Origin: Flavobacterium sp. UBA6135
GTDB taxonomy: Bacteria > Bacteroidota > Bacteroidia > Flavobacteriales > Flavobacteriaceae
DNA: 22,348 nucleotides
Assembly: GCF_002428305.1 (NCBI RefSeq)
Contig: NZ_DIVJ01000030.1
Coordinates: 7,478 to 29,825 of the forward strand
Reading direction: 5' to 3'
Every line of letters starts with the position of its first letter. The stretch's first letter is position 1. This document shows, in pieces, positions 1-7,495 of the stretch. A model generated the notes under the pieces. It was not told where the DNA came from. It saw nothing but the letters and a program-made list of their open reading frames with translations, and searched no databases. The position numbers were made by a program, and so were the translations under genes.

Positions 1-21
1 TACCGACTGAGCTATCGAGTC
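1..21 (-). tRNA. tRNA, 5' portion only (identity not visible)
   Basis: Read on the minus strand, the first bases are GACTCGA (5' acceptor strand), TA (positions 8-9, with the invariant U8), then GCTC AGTCGGTA, a standard D-arm with the AGTCGGTA loop. The window edge cuts the gene before the anticodon, so the amino acid cannot be assigned. A well-matched promoter lies just upstream. More tRNAs could follow outside the window. Confidence 0.85.
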
Positions 22-46
22 AAATTCAATTTCTTGAATGCGGGTG

Positions 47-78
47 CAAATATACGGTCTTATAATTTATTTTTCAAA
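47..78 (-). promoter_or_regulatory. Bacteroidota-type promoter for the tRNA
   Basis: On the minus strand a -33 TTTG (78-75) is followed after 20 bp by a perfect -7 element TATATTTG (54-47). This matches the primary sigma-factor consensus known in Bacteroidota (TTTG/TTG, TAnnTTTG). Initiation would fall near 40, about 20 nt before the tRNA 5' end, which fits a short pre-tRNA leader. Confidence 0.75.
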
Positions 79-152
79 GCAATTTTAGCTTAATTTTACG
101 TTTTTTAATCATTTATTCTTAACCTTTTAGTTTATAGGTATTTAATTCCGTT

Positions 153-668
153 ATGAAAATAGTTTTAGTTGGTTATATGGGTTCGGGCAAGTCGGCGGTA
201 TCAGAAAAGTTGGCAAAAAAACTAAATTTGAAGGCTTTGGATTTAGATTTTATTATAGAAAAAAACGAAAATCAATCCATCTCTGATTTGTTTTTGAACA
301 AAGGTGAACTTTATTTTAGAAAAAAGGAACATGAGTTTTTGAAAAAAATGCTATCCAAAGAAACTAATTTTGTTTTGAGTTTGGGAGGAGGAACCCCCTG
401 TTATGCCGGAAATCATCTTTTTTTAGAACAGCCTGATGTTGTTTCTATTTATTTAAAAACTTCTATTGAAACATTAACTAATCGTTTAGAATGTGCAAAA
501 TCCCAACGCCCATTATTGGCAAATTTGGATAATGATGAGTTAAAAGAATTTATTGGGAAACACCTTTTTGAAAGAAGTTATTATTACAATTTTGCAAAAT
601 ATATCATTTCAACTGATGCAAAATCTGTTGAAACAATCGTAGATGAAATAGCTGATTTGTTATTCTAA
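153..668 (+). CDS. aroK: Shikimate kinase
   Basis: This enzyme phosphorylates shikimate at the 3-OH with ATP, in the fifth step of the chorismate pathway in the cytoplasm. The 171-residue product has the usual family length. Visible motifs are the Walker A loop GYMGSGKS (7-14), the shikimate-binding Asp in LDLD (D32), Arg in YFRKKE (R56), the GGG turn (78-80), the lid segment SQRPLL and the late ERSYYY motif. It starts at the only sensible ATG. It stands alone on this strand, and its last 9 bp overlap the tail of the convergent phosphoribosyltransferase gene. No good TAnnTTTG promoter was found upstream. Family assignment is secure. Confidence 0.95.
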   Translation: MKIVLVGYMGSGKSAVSEKLAKKLNLKALDLDFIIEKNENQSISDLFLNKGELYFRKKEHEFLKKMLSKETNFVLSLGGGTPCYAGNHLFLEQPDVVSIYLKTSIETLTNRLECAKSQRPLLANLDNDELKEFIGKHLFERSYYYNFAKYIISTDAKSVETIVDEIADLLF

Positions 669-1157
669 ATAAGCGTAATTGTTATTGTTTTCAAAGACAA
701 CTTGGACATGTTCTTTTAAAGATGTAGAAAGTGAAATTCCTTTAAAATCAGCTTTAACAGGATATTTTTTATGATTTCGATCTACTAAAACAGCCGTCTT
801 GAATTTCTTTAATGGCACATCTAAAAAGTGTTTTACACCATAAACCAAAGTTGTTCCGGAATTCAAAACATCATCAACCAAAATAAGCCCATTGTTTTGG
901 TATTGTTCTGCACTCAATGATGTTTTTATTGTTTTCGTAGGATTCGTTTTATCAATAATCACTTCACACAAATTGACTTTAAGATTTGAAATTTCAGTCA
1001 CTTGAGCCGCTAATTTTTGAGCAAAAATATAACCGTTTGAAGCAATACCTGCGATGATAATCTCATTCTCGTCAACAAATGTTTCATAAATTTGATAAGC
1101 GATTCGTCGTATTTTATTTTCGATTTCTTTGTGGGATAAAATGATATTTTGAGACAT
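660..1157 (-). CDS. PyrR-like phosphoribosyltransferase family protein
   Basis: This is a type I phosphoribosyltransferase of 165 residues. The PRPP-binding loop LILVDDVLNSGTT lies at 91-103, with an upstream IIIAGIASNGYIFA segment typical of the fold. The C-terminal part (VDRNHKKYPVKADFKG, then SLSTSLKEHVQV) resembles PyrR, the pyrimidine regulator/uracil phosphoribosyltransferase. Whether it regulates RNA, salvages uracil or uses another base cannot be told from sequence, and no pyr gene is nearby. It is the last gene of a minus-strand run: only 5 bp separate it from the methyltransferase upstream. Its stop lies inside the 3' end of the convergent aroK. Confidence 0.8.
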   Translation of the reverse strand: MSQNIILSHKEIENKIRRIAYQIYETFVDENEIIIAGIASNGYIFAQKLAAQVTEISNLKVNLCEVIIDKTNPTKTIKTSLSAEQYQNNGLILVDDVLNSGTTLVYGVKHFLDVPLKKFKTAVLVDRNHKKYPVKADFKGISLSTSLKEHVQVVFENNNNYAYLE

Positions 1158-1162
1158 TGTTT

Positions 1163-1747
1163 TTATTTTTTCTCAAAGATAAAAAACAGTTCTTTATCTT
1201 TTCTGGGTTTTATTGAATTATATGCTTTTTCTAATGTTTTAATTTTGAAAAGTGGACTAAAAAGTTTGAAGTATTCTTTTTTATCTCCCCCAAATGGAGG
1301 TCCCGTTTCTGATAAAGGAAAATCAAAAAATAACCCAATCAATTTGCCATTTTCTGCAAGTAATTCATGTGTTTTTTGTGCATAATTTTCTCTTAACACA
1401 GGATCTAGAGCACAAAAAAAGGTTTGTTCAACAATCAAATCAAAAACATCTTCTAGATTAAAAAAGTCATCTAGGAGAAAATGGGTAGCGGGAACATTTT
1501 TGATTCGAAGTTTACTGTTTTCAATTGCGTTTTCAGCAATATCAATAACATAAACATTTGAAAACCCTTGTTGGTGTAGGTATTCTAATTCATAGGAATT
1601 TCCGGCACCAGGTATTAAAATTTTGAGGTTTTTGTTTTGTATTTGATCAATATACTCCTTTAATGGTGTTGTAAGCGTGCCAACATCCCAACCAGTATCT
1701 TGCGTTTCATAACGTTTGTTCCAATACGTTTTATTGAATTTTATCAT
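1163..1747 (-). CDS. TPMT-like SAM-dependent methyltransferase
   Basis: This 194-residue class I methyltransferase resembles the thiopurine S-methyltransferase (TPMT) family. It opens with the family hallmark TYWNKRYETQDTGWDVG. The SAM-binding glycine motif ILIPGAGNSYELEYL follows, then the acidic strand end VYVIDIAENA. A late FFDFPLSETGPPFGG segment matches the TPMT substrate region. The substrate is unknown; small thiol, selenol or halide acceptors are typical of the family. The start is set at the ATG at 1747: the codon one position upstream is TTG, so a longer form would need TTG. It overlaps the 3' end of the S4-domain gene by 17 bp, implying translational coupling. Confidence 0.85.
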   Translation of the reverse strand: MIKFNKTYWNKRYETQDTGWDVGTLTTPLKEYIDQIQNKNLKILIPGAGNSYELEYLHQQGFSNVYVIDIAENAIENSKLRIKNVPATHFLLDDFFNLEDVFDLIVEQTFFCALDPVLRENYAQKTHELLAENGKLIGLFFDFPLSETGPPFGGDKKEYFKLFSPLFKIKTLEKAYNSIKPRKDKELFFIFEKK

Positions 1748-2117
1748 CAATTACATCATTTGTATAATCATCAATATCTCTTCGATCTTTCTTTGTTGGT
1801 CTTCCTTCGCCGGTTTTACGGTAGTGTTCTTTACTTAATTTAATCATTTCTAAATGAGCAAAAGAGGCTTCCGGTGTTTCGTCTTTTCTGTAAATGTCAA
1901 CTAATTTGGCTCCAACTCTGTTTGCAGGAATGGCTAAAACGCTAATAATGTATGTAATTTGGTCTTTTCTAAAAGTAATTTTGTCAGAAGGAAATACTTC
2001 TTTGGAGGCTTTGGCTAGTTGGCCATTAACTGTTATTTGGTTCTTTTTGCATGCTTCAGTAACCATGTTTCTGGTTTTGTAATAGCGAACACACCAAAGA
2101 AATTTATCTACTCTCAT
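1731..2117 (-). CDS. S4-domain RNA-binding protein (Hsp15/HslR-like)
   Basis: This is a small (128-residue) basic protein. Its first ~60 residues form an S4 RNA-binding domain: MRVDKFLWCVRYYKTRNMV, then the characteristic VNGQLAKASKEVFPSDKI turn. The C-terminal tail is rich in Lys/Arg and Asp (TGEGRPTKKDRRDIDDY), as in Hsp15-type proteins, which bind stalled 50S subunits carrying nascent-chain tRNA. That role is known for E. coli HslR and only inferred here. It is the first gene of a three-gene minus-strand set with the TPMT-like and phosphoribosyltransferase genes, and it has a candidate promoter upstream. Confidence 0.82.
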   Translation of the reverse strand: MRVDKFLWCVRYYKTRNMVTEACKKNQITVNGQLAKASKEVFPSDKITFRKDQITYIISVLAIPANRVGAKLVDIYRKDETPEASFAHLEMIKLSKEHYRKTGEGRPTKKDRRDIDDYTNDVIDDKIQ

Positions 2118-2149
2118 AAAAAATCAGAATACTGCGTTAATTTTTTTTA

Positions 2150-2183
2150 CAAAAATAAATCAAAATTGTATCTTGCGGGACAA
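2150..2183 (-). promoter_or_regulatory. Candidate promoter of the S4-methyltransferase-PRTase set
   Basis: A perfect -7 element TATTTTTG lies at 2157-2150 on the minus strand. The nearest -33 TTG (2183-2181) is 23 bp upstream, at the long end of the accepted range. The leader to the ATG at 2117 would be about 26 nt. The surrounding A/T runs make chance matches likely. Confidence 0.45.
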
Positions 2184-2194
2184 AAATAATAATA

Positions 2195-3112
2195 ATGAAC
2201 AGAATAAAAGCCTTTTTGTATGTAATGCTTACGGTTGGATTTTTTACAGCATGTAATAAAGATGATGATAGAAAACCTGAGCCTCTTAGAGATTTCGCAG
2301 AGCAATATGCTAAAGATTTCGCAGAAATTGAAACATATCTTGAAACACATTATATAACTGTTACAAACAATCCTGGTTTTCAAGATGATATGGATGTTGT
2401 GATTGAAGAAATTCCTGAAGGAGGTACACAAACACCTATTAAAGATCACCCTGATTTGAAATTTAGAATGGTAACATCTAATGGGGTTGAATATAAAGTA
2501 TATTACTTAAAATTAAGAGAAGGAATTGCCGAAAATCCTTCACCAACAAATGTTGATGCTGTTTTAGCTTCCTATAAGGGAACTTTGTTGAATGGTACTC
2601 AATTTGATTATATGGATATTCCTTCAACAATGCTTCGTTTGGACAATGTAATCAGAGGATGGAGTGAAATTTTTCCTCAATTTAAAACCGGAAATTACAT
2701 AACAAATGGTGATGGTACCGTGAGTTTTACAGATTTTGGTGCAGGTGTTATGTTTATACCTTCAGGTTTAGGTTATTTTAACTTATTTCAAACGAATATT
2801 CCCTCTTATTCACCATTAGTTTTTAGTTTCAAATTATATGAAATTGAAAGAATAGATCATGATAATGATGGTATCCCATCTTATTTGGAGGATATTAATG
2901 GCGATGGTTATTTGACTAATGAAGACGATACAGATGGCGATGGCATTCCGGATTATAGAGATATAGACGATGACGCTGATGGAAGAATGACCAAAGATGA
3001 AATTAAAGATGCTGAAGGTAATATAATTCCTTATGCAGATATTCCGGATTGTAATGGTAATACAACAGATCCAAATCGTTTGCGAAAACATTTAGATCCT
3101 AATTGTAATTAG
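2195..3112 (+). CDS. FKBP-type peptidyl-prolyl isomerase lipoprotein with Ca-binding tail
   Basis: This 305-residue exported lipoprotein has a signal peptide (1-19) ending in a lipobox, GFFTAC, with Cys20 as lipidation site. CNKDDDRK follows; an acidic patch right after the Cys is the known surface-export signal of Bacteroidota lipoproteins, so an outer-leaflet location is inferred. Residues about 115-220 form an FKBP domain (YKGTLLNGTQFD, VIRGWSEIFPQFK, GVMFIPSGLGYFN). Residues about 225-275 are Asp-rich repeats of thrombospondin type 3/EF-hand style (DHDNDGIPSYLEDINGDG, DTDGDGIPDYRDIDDD), likely binding Ca. Related FKBP lipoproteins of flavobacteria (GldI) serve gliding, but this one is longer and not assignable to GldI. 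It ends at a strong bidirectional terminator. Confidence 0.85.
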   Translation: MNRIKAFLYVMLTVGFFTACNKDDDRKPEPLRDFAEQYAKDFAEIETYLETHYITVTNNPGFQDDMDVVIEEIPEGGTQTPIKDHPDLKFRMVTSNGVEYKVYYLKLREGIAENPSPTNVDAVLASYKGTLLNGTQFDYMDIPSTMLRLDNVIRGWSEIFPQFKTGNYITNGDGTVSFTDFGAGVMFIPSGLGYFNLFQTNIPSYSPLVFSFKLYEIERIDHDNDGIPSYLEDINGDGYLTNEDDTDGDGIPDYRDIDDDADGRMTKDEIKDAEGNIIPYADIPDCNGNTTDPNRLRKHLDPNCN

Positions 3113-3124
3113 AAAATAGAAAGA

Positions 3125-3164
3125 AAAAAAATCCCGACATTTTTTTAATTGTCGGGATTTTTTT
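3125..3164. terminator. Bidirectional intrinsic terminator
   Basis: A 15-bp stem with core ATCCCGACA/TGTCGGGAT (3131-3139 and 3150-3158) is flanked by an A-run on the left and a T-run on the right, with a 10-nt loop. It lies between the convergent FKBP lipoprotein and transketolase genes and has U-tracts in both directions. Confidence 0.92.
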
Positions 3165-3182
3165 ATGATAGAAAATTAATAA

Positions 3183-4136
3183 TTATTTTCTTTTAATAAC
3201 TCTTTCCACAGCTTCAACAATTGCTTGATTATTCAGCTTGTATTTTTCCATTAATTGCTCGGGTGTTCCTGATTCTCCAAAAGAATCATTTACAGCTACA
3301 AACTCTTGTGGTAAAGGATTGTTAGCTACTAAAGTTCTTGAAACACTTTCACCCAAACCGCCAAGAATATTGTGTTCTTCTGCGGTTACCACACATCCGG
3401 TTTTAGCTACTGATTTCAAAATAGCGTCTTCGTCTAGTGGTTTGATAGTATGAATATTAATTACCTCTGCGGAGATACCTTTTTCTGCTAATTTTTCTGC
3501 GGCAATCAAGGCTTCCCAAACTAAATGTCCGGTAGCAATAATAGTAACATCATTTCCTTCTTGTAACAAAATCGCTTTGCCAATTATAAAAGGAGCATCA
3601 TCAGGCATAAAATTTGGCACAACCGGACGACCAAAACGCAAGTAAACCGGACCGTGATAGTCAGCAATTGCAATAGTTGCCGCTTTTGTTTGGTTAAAAT
3701 CACAGGTGTTAATAACCGTCATTCCCGGTAACATTTTCATCAATCCGATGTCTTCTAAAATTTGGTGCGTTGCTCCGTCTTCACCAAGTGTTAAGCCGGC
3801 ATGCGAAGCACAAATTTTTACATTTTTATCAGAATAAGCAACAGACTGTCTGATTTGATCGTAAACTCTTCCTGTAGAAAAGTTAGCAAAAGTTCCCGTA
3901 AAAGGAATTTTGCCACCAATAGTCAAACCGGCAGCAATGCCAATCATATTCGCTTCAGCAATTCCAACTTGGAAAAAACGTTCCGGATGATTTTTTTTGA
4001 AATCATCCATCTTTAATGATCCAATCAAATCGGCACAAAGTGCTACAACATTTTCATTTTTTTGACCTAATTCAGTCAATCCCGCTCCAAAACCTGAACG
4101 GGTATCTTTACTTCCTGTATTTATATATTTTTTCAT
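3183..4136 (-). CDS. Transketolase, C-terminal subunit (pyrimidine-binding and C-terminal domains)
   Basis: This is the second half of a two-gene transketolase (317 residues). It carries the thiamine-pyrophosphate pyrimidine domain: the catalytic Glu in QVGIAEANMIGIAAG (E61), SHAGLTLGEDGATHQ, and YLRFGRP. The C-terminal transketolase domain follows (VTIIATGHLVWEALIAAEKL to ILGGLGESV). With the upstream subunit it would move two-carbon units in the non-oxidative pentose phosphate pathway. The start is placed at the ATG at 4136, giving MKKYINTGSKDTRSG; the reading frame extends upstream only to a TTG inside the repeat spacer. It is co-transcribed with the N-terminal subunit across a 71-bp spacer and ends at a shared bidirectional terminator. 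A DXS-like role is less likely given the paired N-subunit. Confidence 0.93.
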   Translation of the reverse strand: MKKYINTGSKDTRSGFGAGLTELGQKNENVVALCADLIGSLKMDDFKKNHPERFFQVGIAEANMIGIAAGLTIGGKIPFTGTFANFSTGRVYDQIRQSVAYSDKNVKICASHAGLTLGEDGATHQILEDIGLMKMLPGMTVINTCDFNQTKAATIAIADYHGPVYLRFGRPVVPNFMPDDAPFIIGKAILLQEGNDVTIIATGHLVWEALIAAEKLAEKGISAEVINIHTIKPLDEDAILKSVAKTGCVVTAEEHNILGGLGESVSRTLVANNPLPQEFVAVNDSFGESGTPEQLMEKYKLNNQAIVEAVERVIKRK

Positions 4137-4207
4137 TTTTTTATTGCTATAAGCTTTAGTCAATAGTCAATAAGCATCAGGCTTAAAGCATATTGCGTAA
4201 AGCAATT
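4137..4207 (-). repeat. Intercistronic word-repeat spacer (words AGTCAAT and TAAAGC)
   Basis: The spacer between the two transketolase genes consists almost wholly of short repeated words. AGTCAAT occurs twice in tandem (4158-4171), and TAAAGC occurs twice (4184-4189, 4198-4203) with its complement GCTTTA at 4153-4158. Outer ends ATTGCT (4143-4148) and AGCAAT (4201-4206) pair, so the whole spacer can fold into a branched hairpin. It is one of six such spacers in the window. Confidence 0.7.
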
Positions 4208-5056
4208 TTAATAATCACCTAACGTTACTGCGTTTTGTTCCAAAGCTTTTGCAAGTTGCTCATCATTTGGAGCTTTTCCATGCCAAGCATGTGTATGCAT
4301 CATATAATCAACACCATTACCCATTTCAGTATACAATAAAACACAAACCGGTTTTCCTTTGCCTGTTTTTGATTTGGCCTCGTTCATTCCCGAAATGATT
4401 GCTTCTAATGAATTTCCTTCTTTGATTTCTAAAACATCCCAATCAAAAGCTTCAAATTTTGCCTTCAAGCTTCCCATGTGTAAAACCTCGTCAGTAGTTC
4501 CGTCAATTTGTTTGCCATTCAAATCAATAGTGGCAATTAAATTGTCCACTTTTTTTGCTGAAGCATACATTATGGCTTCCCAGTTTTGACCTTCTTGCAA
4601 TTCGCCATCACCATGTAATGAATAGATTAAATGATTGTCATTGTTTAGTTTTTTGGCTTGAGCGGCACCAATTGCAACCGATAATCCTTGTCCTAAAGAA
4701 CCGGATGCCATTCTTATTCCCGGCAATCCTTCGTGTGTAGTTGGGTGACCTTGTAATCTAGAGTTAAGTTTTCTAAAGGTTGCTAATTCCGCTACCGGAA
4801 AATAACCACTTCTGGCCAAAACACTGTAAAAAACAGGTGAAATGTGACCGTTAGAAAGAAAAAACAAATCTTCGTCAGCACCATTCATATCAAATGTTTC
4901 CTTGCGATTCATTAGATTTTGATATAAGGCTACAAAAAATTCTGCACATCCTAAGGAACCTCCCGGATGTCCGGAGTTTACGGCATGAACCATGCGAAGA
5001 ATGTCTCGTCTGACTTGAGTTACTAAGTCGTTTAGTTGTTGTGTGTTAAGTTTCAT
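4208..5056 (-). CDS. Transketolase, N-terminal subunit (TPP diphosphate-binding domain)
   Basis: This is the first half of a split transketolase (282 residues). Motifs are HPGGSLG (30-36), GHISPVFYS, QGHPT, GSLGQGLSVAIGAA and the thiamine diphosphate-binding GDG (149-151), with Asn at 180 (IDLNGKQ). The start is set at the ATG at 5056. The frame extends 13 codons further to a TTG, but those codons run into the -7 element at 5082-5089 and would precede the transcription start. The split into N and C genes is frequent in Bacteroidota and archaea and does not indicate damage. The gene is divergent from tgt. Confidence 0.93.
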   Translation of the reverse strand: MKLNTQQLNDLVTQVRRDILRMVHAVNSGHPGGSLGCAEFFVALYQNLMNRKETFDMNGADEDLFFLSNGHISPVFYSVLARSGYFPVAELATFRKLNSRLQGHPTTHEGLPGIRMASGSLGQGLSVAIGAAQAKKLNNDNHLIYSLHGDGELQEGQNWEAIMYASAKKVDNLIATIDLNGKQIDGTTDEVLHMGSLKAKFEAFDWDVLEIKEGNSLEAIISGMNEAKSKTGKGKPVCVLLYTEMGNGVDYMMHTHAWHGKAPNDEQLAKALEQNAVTLGDY

Positions 5057-5081
5057 TATGCTTATAATTGTTAAACTGCTG

Positions 5082-5089
5082 CAAAGGTA
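5082..5089 (-). promoter_or_regulatory. -7 promoter element of the transketolase operon
   Basis: TACCTTTG on the minus strand matches TAnnTTTG exactly and lies 25 bp before the ATG at 5056. No TTG is present at the expected -33 distance, so recognition may depend on the -7 element alone or on an activator. It decides the transketolase start codon. Confidence 0.55.
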
Positions 5090-5220
5090 ATTCAATTATT
5101 ATATTTTCTAGGTCGGGGGTTTATATTTTTTGGAAAGTTTTAAAGAAAAGTTGTTAGTAAGTCTGGTTTTTTTAATAGATAAATAATTCCTAAATCGCAG
5201 ATGATAAATGCTATTTCTTT

Positions 5221-5228
5221 TATCTTTG
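5221..5228 (+). promoter_or_regulatory. -7 promoter element of the tgt operon
   Basis: TATCTTTG matches the TAnnTTTG consensus and ends 19 bp before the tgt ATG. No clear -33 TTG is visible upstream. The leader would be roughly 13 nt. Confidence 0.55.
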
Positions 5229-5247
5229 CCGATTGTAAAATGTATAT

Positions 5248-6378
5248 ATGAAATTTGATTTACTTACAACAGACCCAAATTCAAAAGCACGAGCGGGTTC
5301 TATTACTACAGATCATGGTGTGATTGAAACACCAATTTTTATGCCTGTTGGAACCGTAGCTTCTGTTAAAGGAGTACATCAACGAGAATTAAAACAAGAC
5401 ATCAATCCGGATATTATTTTAGGCAATACCTATCATTTGTATTTACGACCGCAAACTTCCATTTTAGAGCAAGCCGGTGGATTGCACAAATTTATGAATT
5501 GGGATCGAAATATTCTTACCGATAGTGGCGGTTACCAAGTATATTCTTTATCATCTAATCGAAAAATTAAAGAAGAAGGAGTGAAGTTTAAAAGCCATAT
5601 TGACGGTTCGTATCATTTCTTTTCACCGGAAAACGTGATGGAAATCCAACGAACTATTGGTGCTGATATTATCATGGCTTTTGACGAATGTACGCCTTAT
5701 CCCTGTGATTACAACTATGCTAGACGTTCCATGCACATGACACATCGTTGGCTCGACAGATGTATCAATCATTTGGAAAAATTACCTTTTAAATACGGCT
5801 ATGAACAAGCATTTTTTCCAATTGTTCAAGGTAGTACGTATAAAGATTTAAGACAACAATCAGCCGAATATATTGCTAATGCAGATGCGGTTGGTAATGC
5901 CATTGGCGGTCTGTCTGTTGGTGAACCGGCCGAAGAAATGTATGCCATGACCGAAGTGGTAACGGCTATTTTGCCACAAAGCAAACCCCGTTATCTGATG
6001 GGAGTTGGAACTCCTATTAATATATTAGAAAATATTGCGTTAGGTATTGATATGTTTGACTGTGTGATGCCAACAAGAAATGCCAGAAACGGGATGTTGT
6101 TTACCGCAAACGGTTCTATAAATATTAAAAATAAAAAGTGGGAAAATGATTTTTCACCCATAGATGAAATGGGAATTACTTTTGTAGATACTGAATACAC
6201 AAAGGCTTATTTGAGGCATTTATTTGCTGCCAATGAATATTTAGGAAAACAAATTGCCACCATCCACAATTTAGGATTTTATATGTGGTTGGTTCGCGAA
6301 GCCAGAAAACACATTATTGCCGGTGATTTTAGAGTTTGGAAAGAACAAATGGTAAAACAAATGAGTCAACGTCTTTAA
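5248..6378 (+). CDS. tgt: tRNA-guanine transglycosylase (queuosine pathway), zinc site degenerate
   Basis: This enzyme exchanges guanine-34 of GUN-anticodon tRNAs for preQ1, the committed step of queuosine formation. The product has 376 residues, the normal length. Visible are the base-binding TDSGGYQVYSL (D92; the family usually has GGFQVF), the VQGSTY loop, GGLSVGEP, and the nucleophile Asp in FDCVMPTRNARNG (D271). The family zinc site (three Cys in a CxCxxC plus a His) is broken: the corresponding segment PIDEMGITFVDTEYTKAYLRH (305-324) has no Cys, while the His of TIHNLGFY (H340) remains. The flanking sequence is otherwise intact, so this is not a frameshift. It heads a set with the LptF/G-type permease and EamA transporter. 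Confidence 0.95.
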   Translation: MKFDLLTTDPNSKARAGSITTDHGVIETPIFMPVGTVASVKGVHQRELKQDINPDIILGNTYHLYLRPQTSILEQAGGLHKFMNWDRNILTDSGGYQVYSLSSNRKIKEEGVKFKSHIDGSYHFFSPENVMEIQRTIGADIIMAFDECTPYPCDYNYARRSMHMTHRWLDRCINHLEKLPFKYGYEQAFFPIVQGSTYKDLRQQSAEYIANADAVGNAIGGLSVGEPAEEMYAMTEVVTAILPQSKPRYLMGVGTPINILENIALGIDMFDCVMPTRNARNGMLFTANGSINIKNKKWENDFSPIDEMGITFVDTEYTKAYLRHLFAANEYLGKQIATIHNLGFYMWLVREARKHIIAGDFRVWKEQMVKQMSQRL

Positions 6379-6418
6379 TAATCCAATAGTCCGACAATCG
6401 AATAATCCGATTTTCTAA
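6377..6418 (+). repeat. Intercistronic word-repeat spacer (word AATAATCC)
   Basis: AATAATCC begins within the tgt stop codon (6377-6384) and recurs at 6401-6408. The stretch between, CAATAGTCCGACAATCGAAT, is made of degenerate copies of the same word. The block fills the whole 40-bp gap to the next gene. It is a direct-repeat variant of the spacer class seen elsewhere in the window. Confidence 0.55.
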
Positions 6419-7495
6419 ATGAAAATAATAGATAAATACATTTTAAAACGATACATCGCTACTTTTGTGGTAATGCTGTTGCTTTTTATACCTATTGGGA
6501 TTGTAATTGACGTTGCCGAAAAAATCAATAAAATTTTAGAAAGTAATGTCCCTTTTAAAGCAGTAGCTATTTATTATTTGGATTTTACAGTTTATTTTGC
6601 CAATTTGTTATTTCCCATATTTTTATTTCTTTCTGTAATTTGGTTTACTTCTAAGTTGGCTAACAATACCGAAATTATTGCTATTTTAAGTTCCGGAATT
6701 TCTTATACTCGCTTTTTGAGACCTTATTTAATTGGTGCTACTTTGGTTTCTATTTTTGCATTAATTATGGGCTTTTTTCTTGTGCCAAAAGCCAGTAAAG
6801 GTTTTAATGATTTTAGATATACCTACCTCAAAAACAATGTTGAAGTACGTCAAAATTCAAATGTTTTCAGACAAATCAGTGATGATGAATTCATATATGT
6901 TAGTAATTTTAATTCTGTTTCTAAAACAGCTTTCAATTTTTCATTGGAAAAATTTGAGGGTGAAAGATTAAAATATAAAATCACGGCCGGGCGATTAAAA
7001 TTTAATGATAATGACAGCACCTATACCATGTTCAATTATCAAAAACGAACAGTAGGCGAGTTTGAAGATATCTTGGAAAGCGAAGTGAAAAAAGACACCG
7101 TATTTTCATTTGATTTGGAAGATTTAACACCGGTTATTTATATTGCTGAAACTCTCACCTTGCCGGAGCTTAATCGTTTCATAAAAAAAGAAAGAGACAG
7201 AGGAAACGCTAACATTAATACATATTTGGTTGTGCTTTATAAAAAATATAGTTTGCCGGTTACGGCATTTATTTTAACGCTAATTGCAGTGGCTGTTTCT
7301 TCAAAAAAGCGACGTGGCGGAATGGGAGTAAACCTCGCTATTGGAATTGTTATCGCCTTTACATTTGTTTTTTTTGATAAGATTTTCGGAACTTTGGCTG
7401 AAAAATCAAGTGTTCCTCCGTTAATTGCAGTTTGGTTGCCGAATGTAGTTTTTGGTATATTAGCTTTCTTTTTATTACGCAATGCTAAACGATAA
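6419..7495 (+). CDS. LptF/LptG (YjgP/YjgQ) family permease
   Basis: This 358-residue inner-membrane protein has the LptF/LptG layout. It opens with the family signature KIIDKYILKRYIATF and has three N-terminal membrane segments (about 11-33, 55-80, 100-122). A periplasmic beta-rich domain follows (about 130-260), then three C-terminal segments (about 272-292, 300-320, 333-353). In the Lpt system the LptF-LptG pair with ATPase LptB extracts lipopolysaccharide from the inner membrane. Whether this copy is the G or F partner cannot be settled without the other paralogue. It is translationally coupled to the EamA transporter (14-bp overlap) and follows tgt by 40 bp. Confidence 0.88.
   Translation: MKIIDKYILKRYIATFVVMLLLFIPIGIVIDVAEKINKILESNVPFKAVAIYYLDFTVYFANLLFPIFLFLSVIWFTSKLANNTEIIAILSSGISYTRFLRPYLIGATLVSIFALIMGFFLVPKASKGFNDFRYTYLKNNVEVRQNSNVFRQISDDEFIYVSNFNSVSKTAFNFSLEKFEGERLKYKITAGRLKFNDNDSTYTMFNYQKRTVGEFEDILESEVKKDTVFSFDLEDLTPVIYIAETLTLPELNRFIKKERDRGNANINTYLVVLYKKYSLPVTAFILTLIAVAVSSKKRRGGMGVNLAIGIVIAFTFVFFDKIFGTLAEKSSVPPLIAVWLPNVVFGILAFFLLRNAKR

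Noticed and set aside
2147..2449. 100-codon minus-strand frame opposite the start of the FKBP lipoprotein gene
   Set aside because: Cys/Phe/Ile-rich antisense shadow of a well-supported gene, without its own start context.
4137..4163. N-terminal extension of the transketolase C-subunit from a TTG at 4163
   Set aside because: The extra nine residues are encoded by the word-repeat spacer, and the family N-terminus begins at the ATG at 4136.
4137..4207. Split transketolase read as a broken gene
   Set aside because: Both halves are complete domains with proper start and stop codons and all TPP motifs; two-gene transketolases are normal in Bacteroidota.
5057..5095. N-terminal extension of the transketolase N-subunit from a TTG at 5095
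   Set aside because: It runs across the -7 promoter element at 5082-5089, so most of it would not be transcribed.
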